Shown here one piece after another: positions 48,857 to 59,672 of a DNA stretch of 64,000 nt. Below the pieces are notes generated by a model. It was not told the origin of the DNA, ran no database searches, and saw nothing but the letters and a program-made list of their open reading frames with translations. This stretch comes from Cyathus striatus (Eukaryota > Basidiomycota > Agaricomycetes > Agaricales > Nidulariaceae): positions 1,922,001 through 1,986,000 of the forward strand of contig JAOVFP010000012.1 of NCBI GenBank assembly GCA_025738555.1. Direction: 5' to 3'. Numbering within the stretch: the first letter of the stretch is position 1; the number at the start of each line of letters is the position of its first letter. A program made the position numbers and the translations under genes.

Positions 48857-50692
48857 AGAATGTACAAATAGGTACAAACAGAAGCAAGGAGAGAGTGAAC
48901 ATGTTGTGCAATAATACTTTCTCTACTCCTGGCCTCAGAAAGGACCCAAGAAGAGGGGAGAAATATATTATATGTAAAAAGAATGAACAAATATTAATTC
49001 AAACAACTGTATGTAAGGTTTTCATAGACAACATTGAAACTTCCAATTAAATTTAGACCAGAATAATAATAGCACTGTAAAGTTTAATGAAACAGTGATC
49101 TGTTAACTCGTATACTATGTATTTCCAATTGGTACACAAGAGGAAACAGAGCTACCTAAAAGATGGTAACTATAACTGGAGTACTAGCTAGATTTATCAT
49201 CCACATTTAGCCCATCAAGATCAAACCAAGAACAGTACTTGTTACAGGCATGCTCAGTTCGAAATTTGTCAAATGCAGAGCCAATATTTCCACCACCAAA
49301 CAAATTTGCTTCATCTTCTAGCAGTCTTTATCCAAAATTGGTAAGATAAAATGATAGATTTCATTGTATATAAAATACTTACAGTGCAGTCATAATCTGT
49401 GGGTCAGATAACAGTGTTGAGTTTCCTGTATAATCGTCAAAATCATATCATGTTATTAAAATAGTGGTATACATACCTTGAAGATCAGATACATATGCTA
49501 AACCACCTGTTTTCTCATACTGAACATGTTGAGTAAAGGACAAAAACTCTGCTATAAAATAAAGTGGATCCACTTCTGCAAGTAGTGGTATTGCAGATCC
49601 ATTGTGTATGAATTTGATGAATTCAGAGCTCCCCCATTACAATCTTCAATCAACTCCTCAACAAGGTAAACTCTGTGCATTGTTGTTACTTTTCCACCAG
49701 ATTTTGTAGCTGTTGAGTCATGTACAATTGCTACACCTGCCTTCACGAAGCACAGTTGAGGAACTTCAAATGGAGGTGATCCTTTTGCTGATATCACCTG
49801 TGATATGTATGAGTATGTATGGGATAGTAATGATGCAGCCCAATAGAAAACATTTGCTTCAATAAGTGTTTTTTCAAGCTCTGAGTCAACTGCAAAATGA
49901 CCAATTGAAAAATTAGGCTGTGAATCACTTCGTGTTTTCTTCTTCCCCTTTAAATCACCTGGAAAGTAAACACACTTAATGGCAATGGCCTGGTTTAAAA
50001 CATTACCAAGGCCTGATTTGGCTAAGGGTGTAACAGTTAGCAGCCCTTTGTGAGCAGTTTTACATGCCCCAATGCCAAGTGCTTCCAGATGGTTGATTGA
50101 TAAAACACCAGGATGTGGATCAGAGAGTTCAAATGATTTTGAAGCAGAGTCAGAAAGGAGCTCTGTCAAACTGATATCAGGAATTGCATAAAATTGGATC
50201 TGCTCCACAATATGGTTAGCTTATGCAAGAGAAGTATTGAGTTGATGAAATACAACAATATTATAATTAACTTACTGGAATGTGTTTGAAGATTAGCTAA
50301 CAATCTGCCTGTCTTCAATGCTTCATGAACTTTTTCTCTGTCAGGGGATACATAAATGGTTGATATTTGAACATGCTTCTTTGCAGGTGTAGATGTTGGG
50401 GATAAATCCATGGAGTTTTGAGTATTCTACATAATTGAATGTTAGTATAATGTAAATGTCATAAGTAATAATAAAACCCATACTGTGCATGTTCTCTTCC
50501 GCATACCAGATGACTCAGAAGGTGGCACCTTGCTTCCATCAGTCCACGGTTTCTGGTTGGGTATGGAACAAGCATTATTGATCACTGGATTTATATCTGT
50601 TTCATAGAACTGAGTAGATGTATCAAAGTTGTTTTTTTGGTCCTACTTGTAGGTCAGATATAACATAATTACATTTGATAAATGAAGATTAC

Positions 50693-50701
50693 CTTAGTTT
50701 C
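50693..50701 (-). other. Candidate 9-nt microexon of the alpha-kinase gene
   Basis: GAAACTAAG lies between an acceptor (AACTCAG) and a donor (GTAATC). It would join exon ...IIEQE (ending 50763) to DQKNNF (from 50642), all in phase 0. The introns would be 61 and 50 nt, typical for this window. Confidence 0.45.
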
Positions 50702-51045
50702 CTGAGTTAACAATTCAGTTTTAAAATGAGTTACATTATGAAGTGATTAACAAATACCTTACCTCTTGCTCAATAATATAATCTAAACACTTATCCCACA
50801 ACTTTGCTGGTATAACAAGTGCCAATGTGAAAGGTTTGGAAGGTTTTTTGAAGACCTTTGTTTTATCTTTTCCTCTTCCTTCAGCAAGACAGCAATAATA
50901 AAAGTATGGGTGATCCTGTTTCTCAAGTGAAAGATCTGCCCATGAAGAGAGCACGAATTGTTAACTTATTCATTTTGAATGGAAAGCCGTGTGTTTCCTT
51001 TATAAGCTTTGGGAAAATAGTATCTTCCACCAACCATCTGAGCTC

Positions 51046-52146
51046 TGTTGAGTCACTCAACGAGTTCTAAGTAATACTTATGTACTTAGAATAGAAATTC
51101 CAAATATAATAATAATACTCAATCCCAAGGTGTAAGTTCAGTTAGTTCGAGGGGTGCAATCGATTCTATTCCAAATTTAGAACAAGTTATTTTTAGATCA
51201 AATGAACTCGGGCTATTTTCAGTACGCATCAAGGTATTCAGATTTCAAAGTATTCAGATATCAATTCAAACAAGAAACTCTGTACGTATTTCTCAATGTC
51301 TAAATGTCTCGTAAATATGTCTGATTCTCGTCTGTATCTCGTCTGTACCACCCTATCCATGGGGGGAAGAATGCCTGGCAGTTCCTGCCGTTTCATTCCC
51401 CCATCACTCATCTATATACATTTATGGACATATCTAGCTATGGATTGAGTCTATACTAATTACTAATTTCATTCCTAGGTTTCTCTGTGGTTCTAGCCCA
51501 GCCATTGCTGCAACCAATTGCATGTGCGTGCACATGTGTGTCTATGTCGCGACAGGCACCCATATGGGCGGTGCGTCGATCTATTACCATTTCGGGCATT
51601 GCTTATATCATCAAATGTGTGTGGCGCATCAGTATCGCAACAAAACACCATCGCTGCATCGCATACTCACCCCGCTATCATTCTCTTCTGGTGATCTGTG
51701 CATGAGTTGCACATGGTACATTGGCATTGTTCCATGCTTAGCTAGTGCACTGTCTGCATAGCTTTGTACAGGTCCTTGTGTTCTGGGCTCGTTCTAGGGT
51801 CTGGGTTCTGTCTCAACACTGCGCATTCCTGGTTGTTCTGTATTTCTGGGACTTTTGTCATAATGAATAGTGGGATCTCTGTTGGGCTAGAAACTGAAAA
51901 ATGACGTTGGTATATTGAAAGAAAGTGGTATGTATTTGTTTAAATTGTTTTAAACCACTCTGAGGTGGAGTTTTATGTTTTTTATGAGTTTATTTGTTTT
52001 GATCCCTTAGTAAATTATGGGAGGCGGCACGGGAACTCAGCCCCTCCCCACTGTTTCCATTCTCGACACGCTCAGTAATGGTATCTCAAAATCGAGATGT
52101 AAAGAAATTAAAATCGGGTACGTCATTTACATTTACTAGTGTATCA
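51046..52146 (+). mobile_element. Solo-LTR-like repeat R3 inside the alpha-kinase gene
   Basis: It begins TGTTGAGTCACTCAACGAG and ends GTGTATCA (TG...CA), flanked by GCTC on both sides (51042-51045, 52147-52150). It matches R2 and inverted R1 along its length and is CpG-normal, so it is the youngest of the three. No internal retrotransposon sequence is attached. Confidence 0.75.
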
Positions 52147-53155
52147 GCTCAGGAGGTGTAGCTGTTGCTGGGATATTTTGTCACCCTTCCTGAAGATTCT
52201 ACATGAATTTGTTAGTACAAGTGCAATAATATAAAGCAAGACAGAATAACAAACCAGAATCAATTCAGGCTTCACTTTTCCTGACACTTCACGCACAGCC
52301 TGAATTAAAACACTGATAGTTTCAGTCTGGTTACCAGACTGGTAACATAGACATCGATACTTGTTTCACCACTGTAGAGAGAATGTGCACCAGAATATCC
52401 AGTAGCCATTAATCACTGAGAAGAGGCTGACCCTCTGTTGCCTGATGACCATGTACTTGGTATTCCAATGGTAGGCAATGCACCATTATTTGTAATAGGC
52501 CATCTTTGCAAGCTGGATGTCGAATGAACACTGTTTGATATTGGTGTAACCTTCCGTGCAAGCAATTCAGAATCTAAACAAAATATCAGGTAAGTATTAA
52601 AGTAATAGTAACATCACAATATGCAAAATCTAACCTTTTCATTGTGCTTGGTTTACAGATGTTCGTATAGCATTGACATCAATGCTTGTTGCAGCACTTT
52701 GTTGACAAGCAACAGCAGGACCTACAATTAAAATTGTTTAATACTCATTTCAGTGTTAAATTATAATGTTGATACATACTGAGAATGGAATCATGAGGCA
52801 GCTGTCAGTTTGGGCCAGAAATACTGTTCAAAATATCTGGTCCTAATTGATTGAAATGTAAGTGACTAAATGGAAATGATGAAAAATGAACAGCATGTAG
52901 TATAGTATCTGGCTTCCTGGTATAATGCTCAAAGCATGGCTTGCATAAAAACTTGCCTGTAGAACCATTATTCCCTACCACATAGTGCCTGTTGTCACCT
53001 GGAAGAAGAATAGTGGAGCAGCTACTTCTACCACAAGGAACTGAATCATTAGCATGAGCATCCTCTGTAAATTGAGTGATAGCTTCAGCATTACCAAAGT
53101 TCATGATGTGGAATATAGTTGTTGTGGATGGAATAGAGCAGCTGCTTAAAAACAT

Positions 53156-53903
53156 AAGAGGGATGTCACAGTATTTATATTCACAAAATCCCTGTGTTTA
53201 GGATAAGCTGCAATTCTAAGCTTCATGCAAATAACATGAGTCAGCCACACATAAAACTGTATTAATGCTAATTATAACATGGACCACTATTATCAAGAAC
53301 ATGCAGCACAGTCATAGCTTCAAAATTAAACACACAACAACTGCAGGAGTTGGGTATGTCATATCTCATAGAATGTGAGGTAAGTGATAAGTAAAGTTCA
53401 TTGTTGTAGAACAATGCAAACTCAAGACTCGGAGCCAAATACTTGTTAGTATATACCGGATAAAAACATGAGGTTTAAGTTGCATATACACCTATTACTC
53501 TTACAATGATCAATCAAATACACATGTCTCCTTAGCAGGATTACAAGAGTAATAGCAAAGAGCATTCAATATCTAATATATACAAAATTAGCTAAATGGT
53601 AATGTAAGACAATGTCTTTGGTGAAGGCCAAGGCTTTGTGAATAATCATTTACTGCTACACCACCCATAATAGCATTACATTTTCACACATTAAATATTG
53701 GCTCCAAGAACATGTGTTATTAGCATCTCAGTTTATGTTTAATTGCAATTATGATACTTTTGGATTGCCTATTGTTAGCATAACATATATATACCACAAA
53801 AAATGATGAGTGTAAGTATAGCTGTCTCATTTCTGTCTCCTACTCATTTTCATTATCATGGCATGAACAAAACTTGTGAAAAATCAATACTTACCAAATT
53901 GTA
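53156..53903. promoter_or_regulatory. Divergent intergenic region between the two Y genes
   Basis: About 750 bp of AT-rich sequence separates the kinase start (minus) from the integrase-core gene (plus). It should hold both promoters if Y's genes were ever expressed. I see no clear motif. Confidence 0.3.
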
Positions 53904-55801
53904 ATGTTTGTTTATTATACTCATAAATTGTTAATTTACCTGCTTGTCACAGCTCCAATTGATGATATTGCACAGTACATACTTATGTACTGGAAAATGC
54001 GCCATTCTGACAAGGTAATACTCCGTTATCTGAAGGAAAAACACATGGATGTTACACGCTATGGCTTGGGGTCAGTAATTCTAGTTGTTTTATTCTTGGT
54101 AGTTATCTCTATCTTACTTATATATAAAATTAGATTGACACGGTTTCAGGAAATGTGTGAAGCTATGGGCTTATTCTGTTCATGGAAGCAAAAGCATGAT
54201 GTTGACAGTATTCATGAGGCTATGGTTCAATTGCATACACAATATCCAAATGCTGGTGCTCGAGAGATGGTCAGTTTATTATTTCATGAGGAAAATATGG
54301 CTGTTACCCAGTATGTTTGTCAATGAATTCAATATCTTCAAATATCTTACTCTATGGTCTTTTCTTCAACTAGACAAGTGGTTATATCATATTTTGCTCT
54401 CTATGAGCCTGATCTTGTGAAGCAGCAGTGAGCACGAAGGTTGAAGAGGAAGAAGTGGTGGTCTGCTGGTGTTAATGACATTATTGCAGTGGACCAGCAT
54501 GACAAATGGAAATACAAGTTTGGCCTTGGTCTACATACTGGCATTGATCCATTTGCTGGAAAGATACACTGGCTGAAGGTTTGGCACTCTAACAGCAATC
54601 CCAAGCTAATATTTAGCTATTATCTTGAAGCAATTGAAGATATGGGAGGTAAATATTTCATACCATACATGAATTGCATTGAATTCTCATTTGATTTATA
54701 CCATACAGCTATGCCACTAGTCACTCAGAGTGATCCTGGTTCTGAAAACTTTGGAATTGTAAATGGACATACATTTCTTCGACACTGGCATGATCCTTTA
54801 CTTAAAGGGACACTCCAACATCACTGGATGCATGAGAAGAAGAACATAAAGCCTGAGATCACATGGTCACAGCTTCAGTGTTGATTTACTCCTGGATTTG
54901 AAAACATTCTTGATCATGGTGTTAATGAGGATTGGTATCACCCAGATAATACTTTAGAGATGTTAGTCATTATTTTATACAATTTCATCTTATTCTTATC
55001 CTTTTTAGATTGGTATTTTGCTGGGTCTTTATTGCTTGGTTACAGGGAGAGCTTGATGCTTACAAGAATTGAGTTAATAACTCAGCAAAACAAGCAGATC
55101 ACAATAAAATTCTTCCACATGGTGTTCCAAATGATATTTGTTTAAATCCTAGTGAATATGGTGTGTTAGACTTCAAAGTATGTGTGTTCTCACCCAGTTA
55201 GTAATCTGGTCAACTAATATTTGATAAATTATAGATATCTGTCCAACAAGAGGCTATACAAGAAGCATGCACTCTGTTTTCACCCCCAGATCACCCAGTA
55301 TTTGAGCTTGTTCCCAAGTCATTTTCTGACATGGTTAGTGCAATATACATTCAACATAACTCACCAGCAATTACAAGACACAATGTATGGGATGTATATT
55401 TGTTGATTTTAACAAATATCCAGGTGGCAAATGAAATTCCACATGAGGACTTTGCTCTATGGACTGATATTATTCAAACCTCAACACAGAATGAAATAGC
55501 TGATAATGATGAGGAATTAATGCCAGGACTTCAAGAACTTGAAGGAGGCATGGAAAATCAAATGTCAGATGGTTCATATTATATGGGAGGTGTTAACAAT
55601 GGCCAAGGAATGGGTTAGTAGTAATTACCTGCTAGTTTTTCAGTAGTTGACATTTACATTATAGATGAAACTCATTCAGCTGAACTGGATTATATGATGA
55701 ATGTGGATGATCCACTTCCATACCAGGAACAAGATTTGGCAGAAATTGAAGTTAACTTTACTTCAGATGAGGACTTCAGTGATGGAGATGGTACCTGGTA
55801 G
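53904..55801 (+). pseudogene. Integrase-core (rve-like) protein gene of basidiomycete type, three TGA stops
   Basis: Exons joined by introns 54071-54133, 54311-54373, 54649-54708, 54962-55008, 55178-55234 and 55614-55664 read continuously: APIDDIAQYILMYWKMRHSD, LRYLKEKHMDVTRYGLGLTR, YPNAGAREMVSLLFHE, WWSAGVNDIIAVDQHDKW, GLGLHTGIDPFAGKIHWLKV, PLVTQSDPGSENFGIVNGHT, WMHEKKNIKPEITWSQL, FTPGFENIL and an acidic tail. The D (AVDQHD), D (TQSDPGSEN) and downstream E pattern fits an integrase fold. This family is widespread in mushrooms. TGA at 54430, 54882 and 55070 falls where relatives, as I recall them, have arginine, suggesting CGA-to-TGA decay. The start at 53904 is uncertain (an acceptor lies at 53952). 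It may have been Y's own transposase. Confidence 0.75.
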
Positions 55802-56127
55802 TTTCAGAAATAGATTTCTACTAGTACTACTAGTATACACTTGAAGCCCCCAGTTAGCTAGTTCTGTTTTCTCAAATATCCTCACTCTCTCCTTGCTTCT
55901 GTTTGTACCTGTTTGTACATTCTTCCAAAACTTCATCCTCACTACTCAATCATCACCTCAACTTATGCACATTAGGTGCAACAGCACAAATGTTGCTTTG
56001 AAATAAATATATAGCACCCTTCTACATTTATAGCCCTCTGGGTAAGCTTAGAAATGAATCCATTGTTACTTATTACACAATATATTCACTCCCTCCTTGC
56101 TTCTGTTTGTACTTATTTGTACATTCT

Positions 56128-56170
56128 GGTCACGAGTGTCATTGCCTTCGAGGAAACGATGCTCATGACC
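56128..56170. repeat. Hairpin inside Y's right TIR
   Basis: GGTCACGAG...CTCATGACC pairs around CCTTCGAGG, the counterpart of 48814-48856 with different bases at several pairing positions. Confidence 0.6.
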
Positions 56171-56654
56171 ATGCTTACATAATCATCAATTTGACTCTAT
56201 TTGTACTCCTCTAGCTATTATTAAAAAGATCTGACTGAGGCAAGTCGCTACCGAATATCATTACCGGAGCACACATATCTAAGTGAAGACATAAGCGATC
56301 TGCTGAGCAGCCAATGCTCGGAGCATGAAATATTTTGATGCTTCTGAGCATGGTGCTCTGGGTTTCCATACCAATAGCCCTACTCAATTCTTAATTCCTA
56401 GCATGCAAAAACTGGAACCAGTGTAAGTGAGTTGTAAGTGAGTGCAAGTGAGAGGTGTCCATACGGCTGAAATGGTGCCAAGTAACATATTGCAATCCTT
56501 CGCTGAGTTTCGGAGTTTGAACTTGATAATGTGTTGCTCATCGCAACTGAGCACCTGGGGAGTATAGCGCAGCATGAATAAATCATTGAGCCCCCCCCCC
56601 CCTACCACGCAAGTGATATGGCTAGAGAACACAACTGAAAGCATACATATTCTC

Positions 56655-58040
56655 AGACAGAAAAGTTCGAAGCCCGCAAACGTGCACTCCAAGATCTAGA
56701 AACACTTGCAATCCTTCTTCTTGCGGAGGCCAATGACGAAGATGATGAGATTACTGCATTGGGAATTGCACAGATTGCTTTGAGTGAAGCAACACTACTT
56801 AAGAGCATGCGCTTTGGGAGGTATGGGAGGCGAGGGATGTACAACCAAGAGAAGGCTGTCCAGTTCTATGAGCTATTATTAACACAGTTCTCGAACTGCC
56901 AGTTCAAATCATGGCTTTGGTTTGTCTCACAATCTCACATTGTATTCATATTGCTAAGTATCAGTTTAGCATGGATCGTGAATCATTTTGCAAGCTTGTC
57001 GATTTCATAAAAGATGATCCAGTATTTGTTAGTCGAGGCCGCAAGCCTCAGCATCCTGTTGAGCATCAGCTTGCAATGTTTCTCTGCCGTGTTGGGGCAG
57101 AAACTGGAGTTAAAGTGGCAGGTGTTATGGCAATATCAGAAGGTTCCACTTATAACCACATGAGGTGTGTTACTAAAGCTCTTCGTAACTTGCATCCCCA
57201 GTTTCTTCGGTGGCCTACTCCAGCTGAGCACGATGAAGAAGCTAGAAAAATGGAGGAAGGTGGTTCTTTCTTTCCTGGACAGATAGGTTCTGGAGATGGA
57301 AACTATATCCACTTACAAGACAAGCCAAAGGTCAATCCTTTTGCATACTGGTGTCACAAGAAGTTTTATGTGGTGAGTACTATTATCCTCTATATTTATC
57401 TACCATTGACTCAAAGTAATTGGCATACTGCTTAGTTAAATATTCAGGCAATTGTTAATAATCAAAGCCAATTTACGTCCTATGAACTTGGCTGGCCAGG
57501 TTCTGTTCAAGATAGTCGTGTTTTCAAGAACTCTGATCTATGGCTCAATCAAAGGGAATATTTTAGACAGCATGAATACATTCTTGTGGATAAAGGTGAG
57601 AGTGTTGTTCCACATGATAATATATTCCTGACATTGATGTTACAGGCTATCCACTCACACCTTTCTCTATTTGACCATTCAATGATCATGATCTCACAAG
57701 CAACCTCGACAAAGCTGGGAACCGTAAGCACTGGAACCAAGCTCTTTCTTCCATTCAGATTGCAGTTGAACATGCATTTGGTCATTTAAAAGGACGTTTT
57801 CCGATTTTGCGATCGCTTCCAGGACGAGACATGAAGTCCATATATCAACTTGTTGAAGTCCTAATGATTCTGCATAATATTTTAGAGGATGGACAAGATG
57901 ACCAAGATGCACAGGAGGTAGTAGGAGGGGAAGAGGCAGAGGCAGAGGCAACAATTGAACTTAATGGTGATAGCAACATCTTACATAGGCAAGGAATATT
58001 GCGCTGCAAAGAGCTTCTTGCATACTTCCTATTGCAGTAG
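56655..58040 (+). pseudogene. HARBI1-type DDE transposase, one TGA stop
   Basis: The exon ending SNCQFKSWL joins, over a 50-nt intron (about 56928-56977), to MDRESFCKLVDFIKDDPVF. Next come RGRKPQHPVEHQLAMFLCRV, a helix-turn-helix-like GSTYNHMRCVTKAL, catalytic GSGDGNYIHL (first D), GWPGSVQDSRVFKNSDLW (second D) and VEHAFGHLKGRFPILRSLPG (E), ending AYFLLQ at 58040. Further introns lie at about 57373-57447 and 57596-57645. TGA at 57672 replaces the R of the usual TIRPF. All three catalytic acids are present, so decay is recent. The start codon is not fixed. Confidence 0.8.
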
Positions 58041-58073
58041 ACTACATATAGCACTATCCTACTACACAATAAA

Positions 58074-58496
58074 CTACTGAAGCTTCCACTTCTTCCTGAG
58101 TTCCCTGCCTTCCGCAATGATATCTGGATCTGTATGAGATGCCATAGCCATAACCATTTCCCACCTTTTCATCTCCATCGCAAGTTTGTCACGTTCCATC
58201 TGCAGGGCTGTCACCTGCTGCCTTTCCTGACACTCCTCCCCCTCATGCTGATCATGCCTGTGTGCAAGCTCGAGCTTTTCTTTAGCAATTGTATCGGCAC
58301 TATGGGCTTTCTGCTTTACAGTGTTCACAGTCTCAACCAGTAGCTGATGGTGGTTATTGATGTGCTCGTTGCTTGATGAACGTTTAATGGTGGAAGGGCC
58401 TGAGCCTTTGGGCTTTTTGCGAGCAGGAGCAGGCAGTCCATCGTTTTCACCATCATTGTTATCCGAGTCACCTTCATCATCATCCGAAAGGGTCAA
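58074..58496 (-). CDS. Harbinger accessory protein, C-terminal part
   Basis: A 140-codon frame starts with an acidic cluster (SDDDEGDSDNNDGENDG) and a nuclear-signal-like PARKKPKG. A predicted coiled coil rich in Q, E, R and H follows, ending RELRKKWKLQ. This resembles the C-terminal half of the Myb/SANT-like partner protein of Harbinger elements, which binds the ends and imports the transposase. The Myb half is missing, as only about 115 bp remain before the element end, so the copy is probably truncated and inactive. Confidence 0.5.
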   Translation of the reverse strand: MTLSDDDEGDSDNNDGENDGLPAPARKKPKGSGPSTIKRSSSNEHINNHHQLLVETVNTVKQKAHSADTIAKEKLELAHRHDQHEGEECQERQQVTALQMERDKLAMEMKRWEMVMAMASHTDPDIIAEGRELRKKWKLQ

Positions 58497-58618
58497 TCAT
58501 GAGTTCTCCGCCTGAAAGCTCATCACCCCCCCCTTACTTGGCATCAATGTACCATGTGTCTCAAAAGCTTCCACATGCCTCCAAAGGCTGAAGATTTTTA
58601 GAATTGAGTAGGGCTAAT

Positions 58619-59672
58619 GTGTCATTTATTCGCTGTACATGTAGTTCAGTTCTGTAGTTAACCGTTGCTGTACTCACAATATCTACTCATTTTTCAGTGT
58701 TTTCTGTACATATCTATACATTTAATATATATTACATGCTAATAAATCCTACTACAACAGGTATGTCTTTCATAATGACCATTTTTACGACTTTCTGAGG
58801 CCTCGGAAATATCCGTCATAATTCCCACACTTCCATTGACCTGCATCCAACTTCATCCTACTGTACCGCTAGGCATTACAGAACTTGGTTTAAGCTCTTC
58901 TTTTGTTGTTGTACGTTATATTAGCCAATAATTAACACCAGAAATTTTTAATATATGGTGATACTCGATATTACATCCAATATTTAAGTACCTGTAGTGA
59001 CACTGCTTACCAAAAGGTATGTTTAACTTTGCTATCAATACATTAAGCAATATGTGTGTTATATAAAAGTGGTGTAGAAGAGGTATAACATGAAAAAATT
59101 AGAGCCTTGCAGGGGCTATCAAATATTTTAGCTTTAAATTTAACTAGGTTAAACAGACAATGTCCTATGTTAAATCACAGTATCACAAAAGGCACCTTAG
59201 CTTATGTGAGTTCAAGAAATACTAAGCTGAAACATGCAAAATAGCTTGAAGGTATGTAAGGTAAGTACTATCTGGACATGATCATACTTTGATTAGTAGT
59301 GTACAGGCACATTTACATACAAGATACATCGAGAAATACCATATAATATATCTATTTAGTATAATTTATCTGTTGATGTAGTATACAACGATGAAATAAG
59401 AGCCAGAGCGAAGTTTTGTAATGCCTAATGGTATAGTCGAATGAAGTTAGGTGTACGGCACGACACTCAGAAGAGCGTGGGAACTATAACGGATATTTCC
59501 GAGGCCTCAGAAAGTCGTAAAAACGGTCATTATGAAAGACATACCTGTTGTAGTAGGATGTATTAGCATGTAATATATATTAAATGCATAGATATGTACA
59601 GAAAACACCAAAAAATGAGTAGATATTGTGAGTACAGCAATGGTTAACTACAGCGAACCGAACTACAAGTAT
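58619..59672. repeat. Main body of element X with its two paired arms
   Basis: Bases 58640-58880 and 59660-59430 are inverted copies (GTAGTTAACCGTTGCTGTAC; CAGGTATGTCTTTCATAATG; TTTCTGAGGCCTCGGAAAT). The centre is AT-rich and noncoding. Confidence 0.75.

Larger units (their letters stand above)
49184..53155 (-). pseudogene. Alpha-kinase (MHCK/EF2K-type) gene, LTR-split and frameshifted
   Basis: The start near 53155 reads a zinc-ribbon-like module (VPCGRSSCSTILLPGD, then FLCKPCFEHYTRK). Exons at 52.7-52.2 kb follow (ARKVTPISNSV; ATGYSGAHSLYS; ETISVLIQAVREVSGK). After LTR R3, 51045-49184 encodes an N-lobe region, then ALGIGACKTAHKG, AIAIKCVYFPG, VYLVEELIED, FIKFIHNGSAIP, GLAYVSDLQG, LSDPQIMTAL and LFGGGNIGSAFDKF with HACNKYC. 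These are the ATP-lysine, hinge, DLQG and zinc signatures of alpha-kinases, Ser/Thr kinases unrelated in sequence to classical kinases. Defects are LTR insertion 51046-52146, stops at the ends of exons near 52.64 and 52.42 kb, frameshifts near 52.35 and 50.96 kb, and one at a G5 run (49631-49635). The catalytic half needs only that last shift. Confidence 0.8.
48615..56369. mobile_element. Long-TIR element Y carrying an alpha-kinase and an integrase-core gene (7.8 kb)
   Basis: Starting ATGGAAACCCAGAGCACCAT, about 290 bp at 48615-48905 recur inverted at 56369-56095. The flanks TCCAATGT (48607-48614) and ACCAAT plus GT (56370-56375, 58619-58620, split by P) form an 8-bp duplication with one mismatch. 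X's other end confirms the uninterrupted sequence. Inside are two divergent genes, kinase (minus) and integrase-core (plus), and a later LTR. Without that LTR, Y is about 6.65 kb. The superfamily is uncertain; long TIRs with an 8-bp target could fit a Mutator-like or a hAT-like mechanism. Confidence 0.78.
56376..58615. mobile_element. PIF/Harbinger element P (2240 bp)
   Basis: Ends AGCCCTACTCAATTCT and inverted AGAATTGAGTAGGGCT are exact. AAT flanks both sides (56373-56375, 58616-58618). It contains a HARBI1-type transposase (plus) and a second acidic or basic protein (minus), arranged tail to tail, the usual two-gene layout of this superfamily. It inserted within Y's right target duplication. 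Confidence 0.88.
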
